Below, piece after piece: positions 47,516-57,800 of a stretch of 64,000 nucleotides of DNA. The notes under the pieces were generated by a model, which was not told the DNA's origin, ran no database searches, and worked only from the letters and a program-made list of their open reading frames with translations. Position numbers and translations under genes: made by a program. Source of the DNA: Pectobacterium carotovorum. GTDB lineage: Bacteria; Pseudomonadota; Gammaproteobacteria; Enterobacterales; Enterobacteriaceae. The DNA lies in assembly GCA_016415585.1 (NCBI GenBank), contig CP066552.1, positions 2,666,001-2,730,000 on the forward strand, given 5' to 3'. Numbering within the stretch: the first letter of the stretch is position 1; each line of letters starts with the position of its first letter.

Positions 47516-48413
47516 CATGCATTCAAACCTGACGACAGCACAAGAAATTGCTGCTGCAGAAGTACGCCGCACGCTGCGTAAAGAAAAAATCAGTGCCGCT
47601 ATCCGTTACGTGGTTCTGCTGTTCGTTGGCTTGCTGATGCTTTATCCACTGGCGTGGATGTTCTCAGCATCGTTCAAACCGAACCATGAGATCTTCACCA
47701 CGTTGGGTCTGTGGCCAGAACACGCCACCTGGGACGGTTTCGTTAACGGTTGGAAAACCGGTACGGAATACAATTTCGGTCACTACATGATTAACACGTT
47801 CCAGTATGTGATTCCGAAAGTGGTTCTGACCGTTATTTCCTCGGTGATTGTGGCTTATGGCTTCGCTCGCTTTGACATTCCGTGGAAGAACTTCTGGTTT
47901 GCTACGCTGATTACTACCATGCTGCTGCCAAGCACCGTACTGTTGATTCCGCAGTACCTCATGTTCCGTGAAATGGGCATGCTGAACAGCTATCTACCAC
48001 TGTATTTGCCGCTGGCGTTTGCAACACAAGGATTCTTTGTGTTCATGCTAATCCAGTTCCTGCGTGGGGTACCACGTGATATGGAAGAAGCCGCACAGAT
48101 CGATGGCTGTAACTCCTTCCAGGTTCTGTGGTATGTGGTCGTGCCGATTTTGAAACCAGCCATCATCTCTGTTGCGCTGTTCCAGTTCATGTGGTCAATG
48201 AACGACTTCATCGGTCCGCTGATTTATGTCTATAGCGTGGATAAGTATCCGATTGCGCTGGCGCTGAAAATGTCTATCGACGTTACTGAAGGCGCTCCGT
48301 GGAATGAAATTCTGGCCATGTCCAGCATCTCCATTCTGCCATCCATTATTGTTTTCTTCCTGGCACAGCGTTACTTCGTACAAGGCGTGACCAGCAGCGG
48401 AATTAAAGGTTAA
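47508..48413 (+). CDS. togN: oligogalacturonide ABC transporter permease TogN
   Basis: 301-aa MalG-type permease starting MADMHSNLTTAQEIAAAEVR, with a cytoplasmic N-terminal extension, six spans and EAA loop DMEEAAQIDGCNSFQVL. ATG 47508 follows AAAGGAGG; the longer frame from 47322 overlaps togM and is rejected. togA begins 13 bp later. Confidence 0.93.
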   Translation: MADMHSNLTTAQEIAAAEVRRTLRKEKISAAIRYVVLLFVGLLMLYPLAWMFSASFKPNHEIFTTLGLWPEHATWDGFVNGWKTGTEYNFGHYMINTFQYVIPKVVLTVISSVIVAYGFARFDIPWKNFWFATLITTMLLPSTVLLIPQYLMFREMGMLNSYLPLYLPLAFATQGFFVFMLIQFLRGVPRDMEEAAQIDGCNSFQVLWYVVVPILKPAIISVALFQFMWSMNDFIGPLIYVYSVDKYPIALALKMSIDVTEGAPWNEILAMSSISILPSIIVFFLAQRYFVQGVTSSGIKG

Positions 48414-48426
48414 TAGAGGATTTATC

Positions 48427-49554
48427 ATGGCTGAAGTTATTTTCAAAAAGTTGGAAAAAGTATACACCAACGGTTTCAAAGCGGTTCACGGCATCGACCT
48501 GACCATTAAAGACGGTGAATTCATGGTTATCGTCGGCCCGTCTGGCTGTGCGAAGTCCACTACGCTGCGTATGCTGGCGGGTCTGGAAACCATCAGCGGC
48601 GGTGAAGTCCGTATCGGCGAGCGCGTTGTTAACAATCTGGCGCCAAAAGAGCGTGGGATTGCCATGGTGTTCCAGAACTACGCCCTCTACCCTCACATGA
48701 CGGTAAAAGAGAATCTGGCGTTTGGTCTGAAGCTGAGCAAACTGCCTAAAGAGCAAATTGAAGCGCAGGTCGCTGAAGCGTCCAAAATTCTGGAGCTGGA
48801 AGACCTGATGGATCGTCTGCCGCGCCAGCTGTCTGGTGGTCAGGCACAGCGTGTGGCCGTAGGCCGTGCCATCGTTAAAAAGCCAGATGTGTTCCTGTTT
48901 GACGAACCGTTATCTAACCTGGATGCCAAACTGCGTGCTTCGATGCGTATCCGTATTTCTGACCTGCATAAGCAGTTGAAGAAAAGCGGTAAAGCAGCAA
49001 CAACAGTCTATGTTACCCACGATCAGACTGAAGCAATGACCATGGGCGACCGTATCTGCGTCATGAAGCTGGGTCACATCATGCAGGTCGATACGCCAGA
49101 CAACCTGTACCACTTCCCTGTCAACATGTTCGTTGCTGGCTTCATTGGCTCACCAGAAATGAACATCAAGCCGTGTAAACTGGTCGAGAAAGACGGTCAG
49201 ATTGGCGTTGTGGTGGGCAACAACGCGCTGGTATTAAACAGCGAGAAGCAAGACAAAGTCCGCAGCTATGTCGGGCAAGACGTCTTCTTCGGTGTTCGCC
49301 CAGACTATGTTTCCGTGTCAGATACGCCATTTGAAGGCAGCCACTCACAGGGTGAGTTGGTTCGCGTAGAAAACATGGGTCACGAATTCTTTATGTACAT
49401 TAAAGTCGATGGCTTTGAATTAACCAGCCGCATTCCTTATGACGAAGGTCGGCTGATTATCGAGAAGGGACTGCATCGTCCGGTGTATTTCCAGTTCGAC
49501 ATGGAAAAATGCCATATTTTTGATGCAAAAACAGAAAAAAATATCTCTCTTTAA
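48427..49554 (+). CDS. togA: oligogalacturonide ABC transporter ATPase TogA
   Basis: 375-aa MalK-type ATPase: signature LSGGQAQRVAVGRAI, Walker B VFLFDEPLSNLDA and a C-terminal OB-like regulatory domain (about 240-375). The Walker A reads GPSGCAKST, with Ala where most ABC proteins have Gly (GCGKS). Energises TogMN. AGAGGA precedes the ATG. Confidence 0.95.
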   Translation: MAEVIFKKLEKVYTNGFKAVHGIDLTIKDGEFMVIVGPSGCAKSTTLRMLAGLETISGGEVRIGERVVNNLAPKERGIAMVFQNYALYPHMTVKENLAFGLKLSKLPKEQIEAQVAEASKILELEDLMDRLPRQLSGGQAQRVAVGRAIVKKPDVFLFDEPLSNLDAKLRASMRIRISDLHKQLKKSGKAATTVYVTHDQTEAMTMGDRICVMKLGHIMQVDTPDNLYHFPVNMFVAGFIGSPEMNIKPCKLVEKDGQIGVVVGNNALVLNSEKQDKVRSYVGQDVFFGVRPDYVSVSDTPFEGSHSQGELVRVENMGHEFFMYIKVDGFELTSRIPYDEGRLIIEKGLHRPVYFQFDMEKCHIFDAKTEKNISL

Positions 49555-49569
49555 CAGGAGTAGTAACCG

Positions 49570-50859
49570 ATGAAAAAAGCGATCCTACACACGTTAATAG
49601 TTTCATCTCTGGCATTAGTGGCAATGCCTTCTTTCGCCGCTGATAATGTTGAATTGAGAATGTCCTGGTGGGGCGGTAACAGCCGTCACCAGCAGACGCT
49701 CAAAGCCATTGAAGAGTTCCACAAACAGCATCCGAACATCACGGTGAAAGCGGAATACACCGGATGGGACGGTCACCTGTCTCGTCTGACTACACAGATT
49801 GCTGGTAACACCGAGCCAGATGTAATGCAGACTAACTGGAACTGGCTGCCGATTTTCTCTAAAAACGGTACTGGTTTTTATGATCTGAACAAAGTGAAAG
49901 ATACTCTGGATCTGGCACAGTTCGATCCTAAAGAGCTGCAAAGCACCACGGTCGACGGGAAACTGAACGGTATTCCAATTTCCGTTACTGCTCGCGTATT
50001 CTACTTCAACACCGAAAGCTGGCAAAAAGCGGGACTGGAATATCCGAAAACGTGGGACGAACTGTTGAACGCCGGTAAAGTGTTCAAAGAAAAACTGGGC
50101 GACCAATACTACCCTATCGTGTTGGAACACCAGGATTCTCTGGCACTGCTGAACTCTTACATGGTTCAGAAATACAACATCCCTGCTATTGATGTAAAAA
50201 GTCAGAAATTCGCCTACACCGATGCGCAATGGGTTGAATTCTTTGGCATGTATAAGAAATTGATCGACAGCCATGTCATGCCTGATGCGAAATACTATGC
50301 CTCTTTCGGCAAGAGCAACATGTATGAGATGAAGCCATGGATCAACGGCGAGTGGTCTGGTACTTACATGTGGAACTCCACCATTACCAAGTACTCTGAT
50401 AACCTGCAACCACCAGCAAAACTGGCATTGGGTAACTACCCAATGCTGCCTGGTGCGAAAGATGCCGGCTTGTTCTTCAAACCTGCACAGATGCTGTCTA
50501 TCGGTAAGTCAACCAAGTACCCTAAAGAATCTGCTCAGTTGATCAACTTCCTGCTGAACAGCAAAGAAGGTGCTCAGGCTCTGGGTCTGGAACGTGGTGT
50601 GCCGTTGAGTAAAGCCGCTGTGGCTCAGCTGACTGCGGATGGCGTCATTAAAGATGATGCACCAGCCGTTGCCGGGTTGAAACTGGCGTTGGCTCTGCCG
50701 CATGAAGTGTCTGTCTCTCCTTATTTCGACGACCCGCAAATCGTTTCTCTGTTTGGTGATACCATCCAGTCTATCGATTACGGTCAGAAATCTGTGGAAG
50801 ACGCAGCGAAATACTTCCAGCGTCAATCAGAGCGTATTCTGAAGCGCGCAATGAAGTAA
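49570..50859 (+). CDS. togB: oligogalacturonide-binding periplasmic protein TogB
   Basis: 429-aa ABC solute-binding protein with Sec signal peptide (cleavage near PSFAAD, residue 24). Mature part opens NVELRMSWWGGNSRHQQTLK, typical of cluster D sugar-binding proteins. Presents oligogalacturonides to TogMNA. Last gene of the cluster, followed by a strong terminator. Confidence 0.94.
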   Translation: MKKAILHTLIVSSLALVAMPSFAADNVELRMSWWGGNSRHQQTLKAIEEFHKQHPNITVKAEYTGWDGHLSRLTTQIAGNTEPDVMQTNWNWLPIFSKNGTGFYDLNKVKDTLDLAQFDPKELQSTTVDGKLNGIPISVTARVFYFNTESWQKAGLEYPKTWDELLNAGKVFKEKLGDQYYPIVLEHQDSLALLNSYMVQKYNIPAIDVKSQKFAYTDAQWVEFFGMYKKLIDSHVMPDAKYYASFGKSNMYEMKPWINGEWSGTYMWNSTITKYSDNLQPPAKLALGNYPMLPGAKDAGLFFKPAQMLSIGKSTKYPKESAQLINFLLNSKEGAQALGLERGVPLSKAAVAQLTADGVIKDDAPAVAGLKLALALPHEVSVSPYFDDPQIVSLFGDTIQSIDYGQKSVEDAAKYFQRQSERILKRAMK

Positions 50860-50888
50860 TGTCGTACCCGATTTAAGCTGTAATTCAT

Positions 50889-50916
50889 CCCTGCCGCACT
50901 GACGGCAGGGATTTTT
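50889..50916 (+). terminator. terminator after togB
   Basis: Perfect 8-bp stem CCCTGCCG/CGGCAGGG, 6-nt loop, then ATTTTT. Confidence 0.92.
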
Positions 50917-51115
50917 CATTTAAATTAAAACAACCGCTATATTCAATTCGATCTCCCTCACAATTTGAAACCCCATTTTACTTTTTGTTACCCAAGCCGA
51001 TCTCGATCACAGAACGTAATTTAATAATAAATAAAATAGAACTTGTCCCAAAAAGCATAATGCGTCTTTCGAAATAAAGTATTAAGCATCATCCTAACCA
51101 ATAGGGAATATAACA

Positions 51116-51838
51116 ATGAAATTTAAATTATTAGCTCTGGCTGTTACGTCATTAATTAGTGTGAATGCAATGGCTGTGACAATCGATTATCGTCATGAAA
51201 TGAAAGATACACCAAAAAATGATCATCGCGATCGTTTGTCAATATCACACCGTTTTGATAACGGCTTTGGCCTTTCTGCCGAAGCAAAATGGCGTCAGGC
51301 AAATAACGACAACACGCCGAATAAACCATTTAATGAAACCGTCAGCAATGGTACAGAAGTGGTTGCCAGCTATGTGTATAAAATTAACAAAACCTTCCAA
51401 GTTGAACCAGGTTTCTCTTTAGATTCAAGCTCTACTTCTAACAACTACCGTCCTTATTTGCGTGGGCGTGCGGCAGTTACTGATGATTTTTCTGTTTCTT
51501 TCCGCTATCGCCCATACTATTTAAGAAACAGTGGACTTAATATTGGAAAAGCAAACAGTGATCCTTCCGTTGAAAAAGGTTACAATTTAACAACTGTATT
51601 AAGTTATAAATTCCTGAAAGATTTTCAAGTTGATTATGAGTTAGATTATAAAAAAGCAACTAAAGCTGGAAAAACACTCTACGACAACGATAATGATAAT
51701 TTCGATCATGACGTAAAACTTTCTTATAAATGGGATAAAAACTGGAAACCATATACGGCTGTAGGTAACGTAGCTGAGGATGGAAAAACAGATCGCCGTC
51801 AGACTCGTTTCCGTGTTGGTGTGCAATACAGCTTCTAA
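51116..51838 (+). CDS. kdgM: oligogalacturonate-specific outer-membrane porin KdgM
   Basis: 240-aa monomeric beta-barrel. Signal peptide of about 20 residues (LLALAVTSLISVNAMA). The mature part is VTIDYRHEMKD, then many alternating beta-strands, and it ends with RFRVGVQYSF, the C-terminal Phe needed for barrel insertion. KdgM admits oligogalacturonates through the outer membrane. Just downstream of togB and followed by paeX, the soft-rot arrangement. A TCACA half-site near 51005 suggests CRP control; a clear KdgR box was not found by eye. Confidence 0.93.
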   Translation: MKFKLLALAVTSLISVNAMAVTIDYRHEMKDTPKNDHRDRLSISHRFDNGFGLSAEAKWRQANNDNTPNKPFNETVSNGTEVVASYVYKINKTFQVEPGFSLDSSSTSNNYRPYLRGRAAVTDDFSVSFRYRPYYLRNSGLNIGKANSDPSVEKGYNLTTVLSYKFLKDFQVDYELDYKKATKAGKTLYDNDNDNFDHDVKLSYKWDKNWKPYTAVGNVAEDGKTDRRQTRFRVGVQYSF

Positions 51839-52186
51839 TAACGGCCTTGTTATTTAAATAAGCGTCATTAGTTGGCAAAAGGGATGTGAGTGTTAATTGA
51901 TTCACTCAGCTTTATCATTAGCATCCCTTTATTATGATGTGTTGTTGGTTAAACAAGTTAGTTACGTTTCGTTGTTACATGTGGCGTCGTTAAATGTAAT
52001 TTAGCTATATGCGAGTTAGCTGTTCGAATTGCTGTGTCTGATTTACCCTCTTCGTGTATGAATGTTATTTCTTTATTAAAGTTTGCGGTTCAGGGTAGTC
52101 ATTTTTTCTCCGATGTGATGGCTACCCTATTTTTTTACCATCGCCCAACGATTTCCCCCCTTCTCCCCTTTGTCAGGTGATCTATC
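51839..52186. other. kdgM-paeX intergenic region
   Basis: About 350 bp. It contains a strong terminator hairpin at 52092-52136, so paeX probably relies partly on its own promoter or on read-through. No gene seen. Confidence 0.5.
52092..52136 (+). terminator. terminator between kdgM and paeX
   Basis: Stem AGGGTAGTCAT / ATGGCTACCCT (one G-T pair) with a 15-nt loop and a run of seven T. Confidence 0.8.
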
Positions 52187-53140
52187 ATGATTGTTCGTTC
52201 TCTGCTTGTCGGGGCCATTATGATGTCTGTAAATGGATTAAGTTACGCCCAACCTGTTTTTCCTGTCTGGCCACATGGCGAAGCGCCAGGTGCCTCTTCG
52301 TCAACGGTACAACCGCAAGTGGTCGAGCGTAGCAAAGATCCCTCTCTTCCCGATCGGGCTGCAACTGGGATTCGCAGTCCCGAAATTACCGTTTATCCGG
52401 CAGAGAAGCCCAATGGCATGGCTTTGCTCATTACGCCTGGCGGCTCTTACCAGCGCGTCGTGTTGGATAAGGAAGGCAGCGATCTGGCACCGTTCTTTAA
52501 TCAACAGGGCTATACCCTTTTCGTGATGACCTATCGTATGCCCGGTGAAGGTCATAAAGAAGGCGCTGACGCCCCGTTAGCCGATGCCCAGCGTGCAATC
52601 AGAACGCTGAGAGCCAACGCCGATAAGTGGCACATTAACCCACAGCGTATCGGTATTATGGGATTCTCCGCCGGTGGTCATGTTGCTGCCAGCCTTGGAA
52701 CCCGATTCGCCCAGTCCGTTTACCCCGCGACGGATGCCATTGACAGCGTAAGCGCACGCCCTGATTTCATGGTACTGATGTACCCCGTCATTTCGATGCA
52801 GGCGGATATTGCACACGCCGGTTCGCGTAAACAGTTAATCGGTGAGCAACCGACGGAGGCGCAGGTGCTGCGTTATTCTCCAGAGAAGCAGGTTACCGCT
52901 CAGACGCCGCCCACGTTTCTGGTGCATGCCGTTGACGATCCGTCAGTGTCAGTTGATAACAGTCTGGTGATGTTCAGCGCGCTGCGGGAAAAACAGATTC
53001 CCGTCGAAATGCATCTGTTTGAGAAAGGGAAACACGGTTTCGGCCTACGCGGTACCAAAGGACTTCCTGCGGCAGCCTGGCCTCAGTTGCTGGACAATTG
53101 GCTGCGTGTTTTACCGGTAAGTAACGAACAGCCGAAATAA
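52187..53140 (+). CDS. paeX: pectin acetylesterase PaeX
   Basis: 317-aa alpha/beta hydrolase with signal peptide (about 1-22, NGLSYAQ) so exported. The oxyanion region LLITPGGSY, nucleophile elbow GFSAGGH, Asp in VHAVDDPS and His in KGKHGFGL make up a full catalytic triad. PaeX removes acetyl groups from oligogalacturonides in the periplasm, enabling their breakdown. Placed after kdgM as in Dickeya. Confidence 0.92.
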   Translation: MIVRSLLVGAIMMSVNGLSYAQPVFPVWPHGEAPGASSSTVQPQVVERSKDPSLPDRAATGIRSPEITVYPAEKPNGMALLITPGGSYQRVVLDKEGSDLAPFFNQQGYTLFVMTYRMPGEGHKEGADAPLADAQRAIRTLRANADKWHINPQRIGIMGFSAGGHVAASLGTRFAQSVYPATDAIDSVSARPDFMVLMYPVISMQADIAHAGSRKQLIGEQPTEAQVLRYSPEKQVTAQTPPTFLVHAVDDPSVSVDNSLVMFSALREKQIPVEMHLFEKGKHGFGLRGTKGLPAAAWPQLLDNWLRVLPVSNEQPK

Positions 53141-53186
53141 ATCATTACGCCGTCACCGCTTCCGCAGGCAGGGATAATCTCTTATA

Positions 53187-53202
53187 CTGTATAAAATAAC
53201 AG
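53187..53202 (+). promoter_or_regulatory. LexA (SOS) box before ydjM
   Basis: CTGTATAAAATAACAG fits CTG-N10-CAG with flanking TA and TT. It lies 19 bp upstream of the ydjM ATG; E. coli ydjM is also LexA-controlled. Confidence 0.88.
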
Positions 53203-53220
53203 TTTTATTTGAGAAGTTTC

Positions 53221-53796
53221 ATGACTGCGGAAGGACACCTGCTGTTTTCTGTTGCCTGCGCGATTCTGGCTAAAAAAGTTGAGCTATCGCCAGCGCTGGC
53301 TACCGGAGACTGGTGGCACATTATTCCCGGTGCACTCCTTACCGCGCTGCTGCCCGATATCGATCACCCTAAATCCGTTCTCGGGCAGCGCCTGAAGTGG
53401 CTTTCTTCGCCCATTGCCCGCCTCTTTGGCCATCGCGGGTTTACGCACAGCCTTCTTGCCATCGCCGCCGGTATTTTCTTTATTCAGACGCGCCTGCCGC
53501 CAGACTGGCCAATTCCAACCGATGCCTACCATGCCATGATCGTCGGTTATCTGAGCCACATTCTCGCGGATATGCTGACGCCCTCTGGCGTTCCTCTACT
53601 CTGGCCCTGTCGCTGGCGTTTCCGTTTGCCAATTTTAAACAGCCAAAAAGGCAATCAGTTGGAACGCTTTCTGTGCCTTGCCTGTATCGTTTTTTCGCTG
53701 TATCAGCCGCAAAAAAATTTGAATTGCTGCACCTACGAACAATCATTTCGCTTTTTGCAGTCGGCGCAAACGTACCTCTTTCAATACGTGAAATAG
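53221..53796 (+). CDS. ydjM: YdjM-like membrane-bound metal-dependent hydrolase
   Basis: 191-aa protein of the YdjM/DUF457 family: conserved LLPDIDHPKSVLGQR, FGHRGFTHSLL and YLSHILADMLTPSGVPLLWP with metal-binding Asp/His. Hydrophobic segments suggest inner-membrane location. The ATG at 53221 has GAGAAG before it; an upstream TTG (53209) is an unlikely start. The C-terminal about 40 residues may be altered. SOS-regulated by the adjacent LexA box; exact role unknown. Confidence 0.88.
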   Translation: MTAEGHLLFSVACAILAKKVELSPALATGDWWHIIPGALLTALLPDIDHPKSVLGQRLKWLSSPIARLFGHRGFTHSLLAIAAGIFFIQTRLPPDWPIPTDAYHAMIVGYLSHILADMLTPSGVPLLWPCRWRFRLPILNSQKGNQLERFLCLACIVFSLYQPQKNLNCCTYEQSFRFLQSAQTYLFQYVK

Positions 53797-53822
53797 CTGT
53801 ATTCTTTAAGTACACCCGTTTT

Positions 53823-54293
53823 TGATCTGCCCCTGAAATTACTCCTACCTCATTACGCCACCATTTCATAATTCACCGGTGCTTGATAACCCAGCGTTGA
53901 ATGTTTGCGACGGCGATGATAAAATACCTCGATATAATCGAATATCGCGTTCATCGCCTCTTTTCTGCTGACAAACACTTTTCCACACATCAGCTCCGTT
54001 TTCAGTATGTGATAAAAGCTTTCCATTACCGCATTATCGTAACAGCAACCCTTTCCACTCATTGAGCAGCGTAAGTACGGATATACGTTATATCCGTAGC
54101 CCACGCCAAGCCGATAACTGAGTGACCATAGCGTATTTTAGCGGTTTTCCCGCGCAAAGAACGCCGCTGCTTTCGAGCAGTAACGCGACAGCTCTGCGCT
54201 TGAACTCAGGGGTATATTGTTGTCTCGCCATAGTGGCCTCGTTTTCGTTAATTGATTTGAAAACAAGGTGGGCATTAAATCAAGGACAGATCA
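53823..54293 (-). mobile_element. decayed IS3-family insertion sequence
   Basis: 471-bp remnant bounded by imperfect inverted repeats TGATCTGCCCCTGAAATT (left) and TGATCTGTCCTTGATTTAA (right, reverse complement). Intact IS3 elements are about 1.2-1.5 kb, so roughly two thirds is deleted. Inside are three pieces of the usual coding region. No target-site duplication was recognised. Confidence 0.85.
53853..54231 (-). pseudogene. IS3-family transposase OrfA/OrfB fragments
   Basis: Minus-strand order: OrfA N terminus (MARQQYTPEFKRRAVALLLE, from 54231); a short piece of the OrfB catalytic core, WATDITYIRT, in another frame near 54110; and the OrfB C terminus SMSGKGCCYDNAVMESFYHI through HSTLGYQAPVNYEMVA (53853-54104). 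At least two internal deletions removed the rest, including most of the DDE domain. Not functional. Confidence 0.88.
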
Positions 54294-54855
54294 ATTCTCC
54301 GGATGCTCGTTCCACGTTTGTGCAGGACTTTAATTTCCATACGAATCTCAAAAGTGATCATAAGCTTCCCTTTAATTACATTGAAAATTGAAATGTTTTA
54401 TAACCGAGACGTCGGCATAGCGCGAGTGGCCATATACCGAAGAATGAATATGAACAGCCGTATTATCGACGATCCGGAAGTGTCTACACTATCAGTAGCG
54501 ATTCGCACTGTTGATAAATCAGGCCAATATGGCATTTATAGGTTACTTCTTACCACAGTAATGCATTTTCATGTAACATGCTGTTTTTTTATATTATCTC
54601 CCGAATAAGTCTGTTAAAAATCATCCCCTCATCTGCCTGCATTATCTCGCCGAAATTATTGCTCAGTATATTCACGACATTTAGCTGACTCACTGAATTT
54701 ACCGATCTGGAAAGAGATGATAACAACATGCAGTCGTGTCGTTAACCATTAAACGTGACATCGTTAGCATGGTAAAGAAAAGCCACTTTGCCTTCACTCG
54801 GCCATAGAACCTTTCAGAACACAAACTTAAATAAGCGTATTTTGAGGATATTATT
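54294..54855. other. intergenic region before the giant gene
   Basis: About 560 bp, AT-rich. Short frames (54303-54608, 54699-54914 minus) have no family features. It should contain the promoter of the 6.9-kb gene; GAGGAT lies 8 nt before its ATG. No recognisable hrp box, KdgR box or Fur box was found. Confidence 0.5.
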
Positions 54856-57800
54856 ATGCTTTTCTTCAATACATTGACGGGAAAAGAAAATTTATTCGTT
54901 ATTCCCGAAAACAAACCTCATAACATAGAGCATCAGCCTGATATTCCTGCCGCCAATCACCCAGATAGTTCAGATGAAGAAGTTGGGTTCGATCTGACAG
55001 CATTGAGAGATCATCAACATGCGATTATCAATAGCTACCTGCCAGAATTTTATGAATTCCAGCAAACAGGTTGCAATACCCTATATCCAAAACCAGTCGA
55101 CATCAACGCATTACAAGCGCGAATCAACTCAATGCAGATACCGACATTATTACAACCGCTGCAGACACAATTGGAACAGACTGCCAATGCATTTCTGGAT
55201 CGGTTCAGACAGTTCAGGAAAGAGATAGATTGGAATAATAACTCATTGGAATTTATCAGATTTCGCTTAGCGGTAAGAAAAGCAGGTTGGGATGACCAGC
55301 AAACCCGAGATTACAATGAGGCGCTTAAGTATGCCAACCGTCTGGGCTATTATCTCTCAGGTACGCTGAACCTTATTGATCTCCTCAATGGCAACTTAGA
55401 ATGGCAGACGTCGGAAGAAACTATTAGGAAAACAGGTCACAATGTGCTCCTGAATGAGCTTCTCCCAGTGGATACTGATGATCACAATAACCAGTATTGT
55501 GCCCAAATCCGTGCCAATCTAGCCAAAAAACATCCTGATAACATAAAGTTTAATGCCATTGTGAACTCAGTCACCTGGGATGACAGGATGGCCAGCGAGG
55601 CATTGTACACAGAGCTAGAAAGGCTGTCGAAGAGGTTATTGAGTGGTATTGCACTGACCAAGAATCATGCGAAAAAAATAGATAAAAAAAGTGAATCCAG
55701 CGGGATTATTCGCGATATCGTTGCACTCTGCCAGGTCTTATTGGACGTTATTGAAATAATCAAGTGCTTAGGGAAACAAATCCGGCCTTTGACGAACAAG
55801 CTGTTGGAAGAGCATAAATTATCTGGGCAGAAGGAAGAATTCACCCTAGCAGAGGTGGCAAAACAACAACTGATGACATTGTGGAAAGTAGCGGGTAAGA
55901 GCACTCTAGAATTCAAGTCCGATTTTAGAATGATGTCTGATAAGGCACAAAAAAACGTACACCGTATTCCACATACACTCTCCTGCTCCTCTATAACGGA
56001 TGCGGACACAAATAAAGCCGTTTTTCAGGCCGGAATAATGCTGCTTGATAAAATTCAACAAACTGAATTCGGTGTACATAAAGCCAGGCAAGCTTCGCGT
56101 CTACTTCAGCAGGCAGTAACACATTACAGTGAACTAGAACGGACGATATCTGATATGCCATCCAACAAAATACTGGATGCGAGGCTACGCTTTGAATCTG
56201 GCAGATGGCAAGAAAAGGTAAAAATATTAAAAAAACGACTACAACAAACAATTGACGAAATAACAACGCTGACAGAAGAGTACGTAAAACAAAAATTTCT
56301 GTCAGCACTGAGAAATGAGTTAAACCGTCCTCGACCTTTGGCATCAAATAGCATCATCAGTGATTTTGATATACAGGTAAAAATGGCTGTTGATAAATTA
56401 GCCAGTATTGAACAGAGCCTAAGCCAGGCGCTGTTACGTCTTTCTGAGCATGGCGAAACCGACAATAAAGAATTCGATGGCCATACAATAACTTTGTTAC
56501 AGAATCTGAAATGCATAAAAGGTCAACTTAAAACCAATATCACAAAGGTAACAGGGCGGTCGATTAACAATTTTTCCCGTACAGGTATGTTGGCCAGGAG
56601 AATGGGAGAAGTTCATGAAATGGAGAAGCAACGTTATCTGAGGTCGCTTTCCTCAGAAGACCTGCCAGCAGCCCAGCAGCAATATGACATATTGTTTTTT
56701 GAGCTGATTCAGCACTACCTGCCAATATTATCTAAAGAACCGGACCCTCAGGGAGATAAGTTTCTTCAGCGATTGCGCCTCGAAGCAAACAACGCAGCTA
56801 AAGGCACCACTATCTACCCTACGACCATGACCGATATCCTTGCAGGGATGAAAAGCCCCGAGCAAGCAATAAGAAATTGGTCAGAAAGAAAGCTGATCAG
56901 ATGGGGCTTTCTGGTAGTCTGCCTGGAAGGGGTTAAGCTGATACCAAACTTGGCTGCATTCCCGTTACGGGGGGCTATTAAATTTGTTATAACGAGCGCA
57001 AAAGTGGCATGGATTGCCCATAAAGGGCGAAAGGGAATACGCGGAGGTGAAAGTGATATCACTGATGAGATAGCGGAATATGCAAAGTGGAGTTATAAAA
57101 CGGCGGCGATTAAAGTCGTGCTCTCACTTCCCCCTGGGTTGGCAACAATGCTGGGGATTACCTCGATTGCATTGAACGTTTACGAAGGAGGACTAGAAGA
57201 TGCAGGGAGAAAGATAGCGAAGGCTATCATGGGAGAAGCGCCCTGGCATGCACTGAATGCAGAAAGCAGAATGGCGGTCGAAGCTTATACCACCACATTG
57301 GTGAATGCTGGGATGAAAGAAGAGGAAGCCGGCCTGATGGGCCACACATCGGTATTGCAGCAACAAACAGATACGAAGCCGTTCTCTGATAATAGTGACG
57401 AGGATGTCGATCAACATCGAATCGGTCGTAAGTGGGAAGCGGCAGACGAAATGATGCTAAAAAGTGGAAGTATTCTGGATAAATTAAAAATACTCCCTGA
57501 TGAGTATGAATCAGATACTGTTCAAACTAAGAACAGGTTTGAGAGATCAATAACCATCAAAGCTCTACAGGTAAAAGATGTTGATTTTAATCAGAATGGA
57601 CACTATAAAGACTTCTCCAGTGACAAGAAAAAAACAACCTATTTACATGCTATAAAATACTTATTGCTTCAGATAGAAAATGATGAGAATTTATCGCAAA
57701 AAATCAGACATAACGCCTATTTATCCAGGATAGGAGCCCCACTTTTAGTTCCTGTTGATATAAGTGGATACAAACTTAACAACACACTTCTCCTTCCTGA

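Noticed and set aside
54303-54608. 101-codon plus-strand frame upstream of the giant gene
   Set aside because: No domain, no family resemblance; starts at the edge of the IS3 remnant.
54600-54855. hrp box (GGAACC then CCAC) ahead of the giant gene, which would suggest a type III effector
   Set aside because: AGAACC occurs near 54807 but no CCAC element follows at 15-16 nt.
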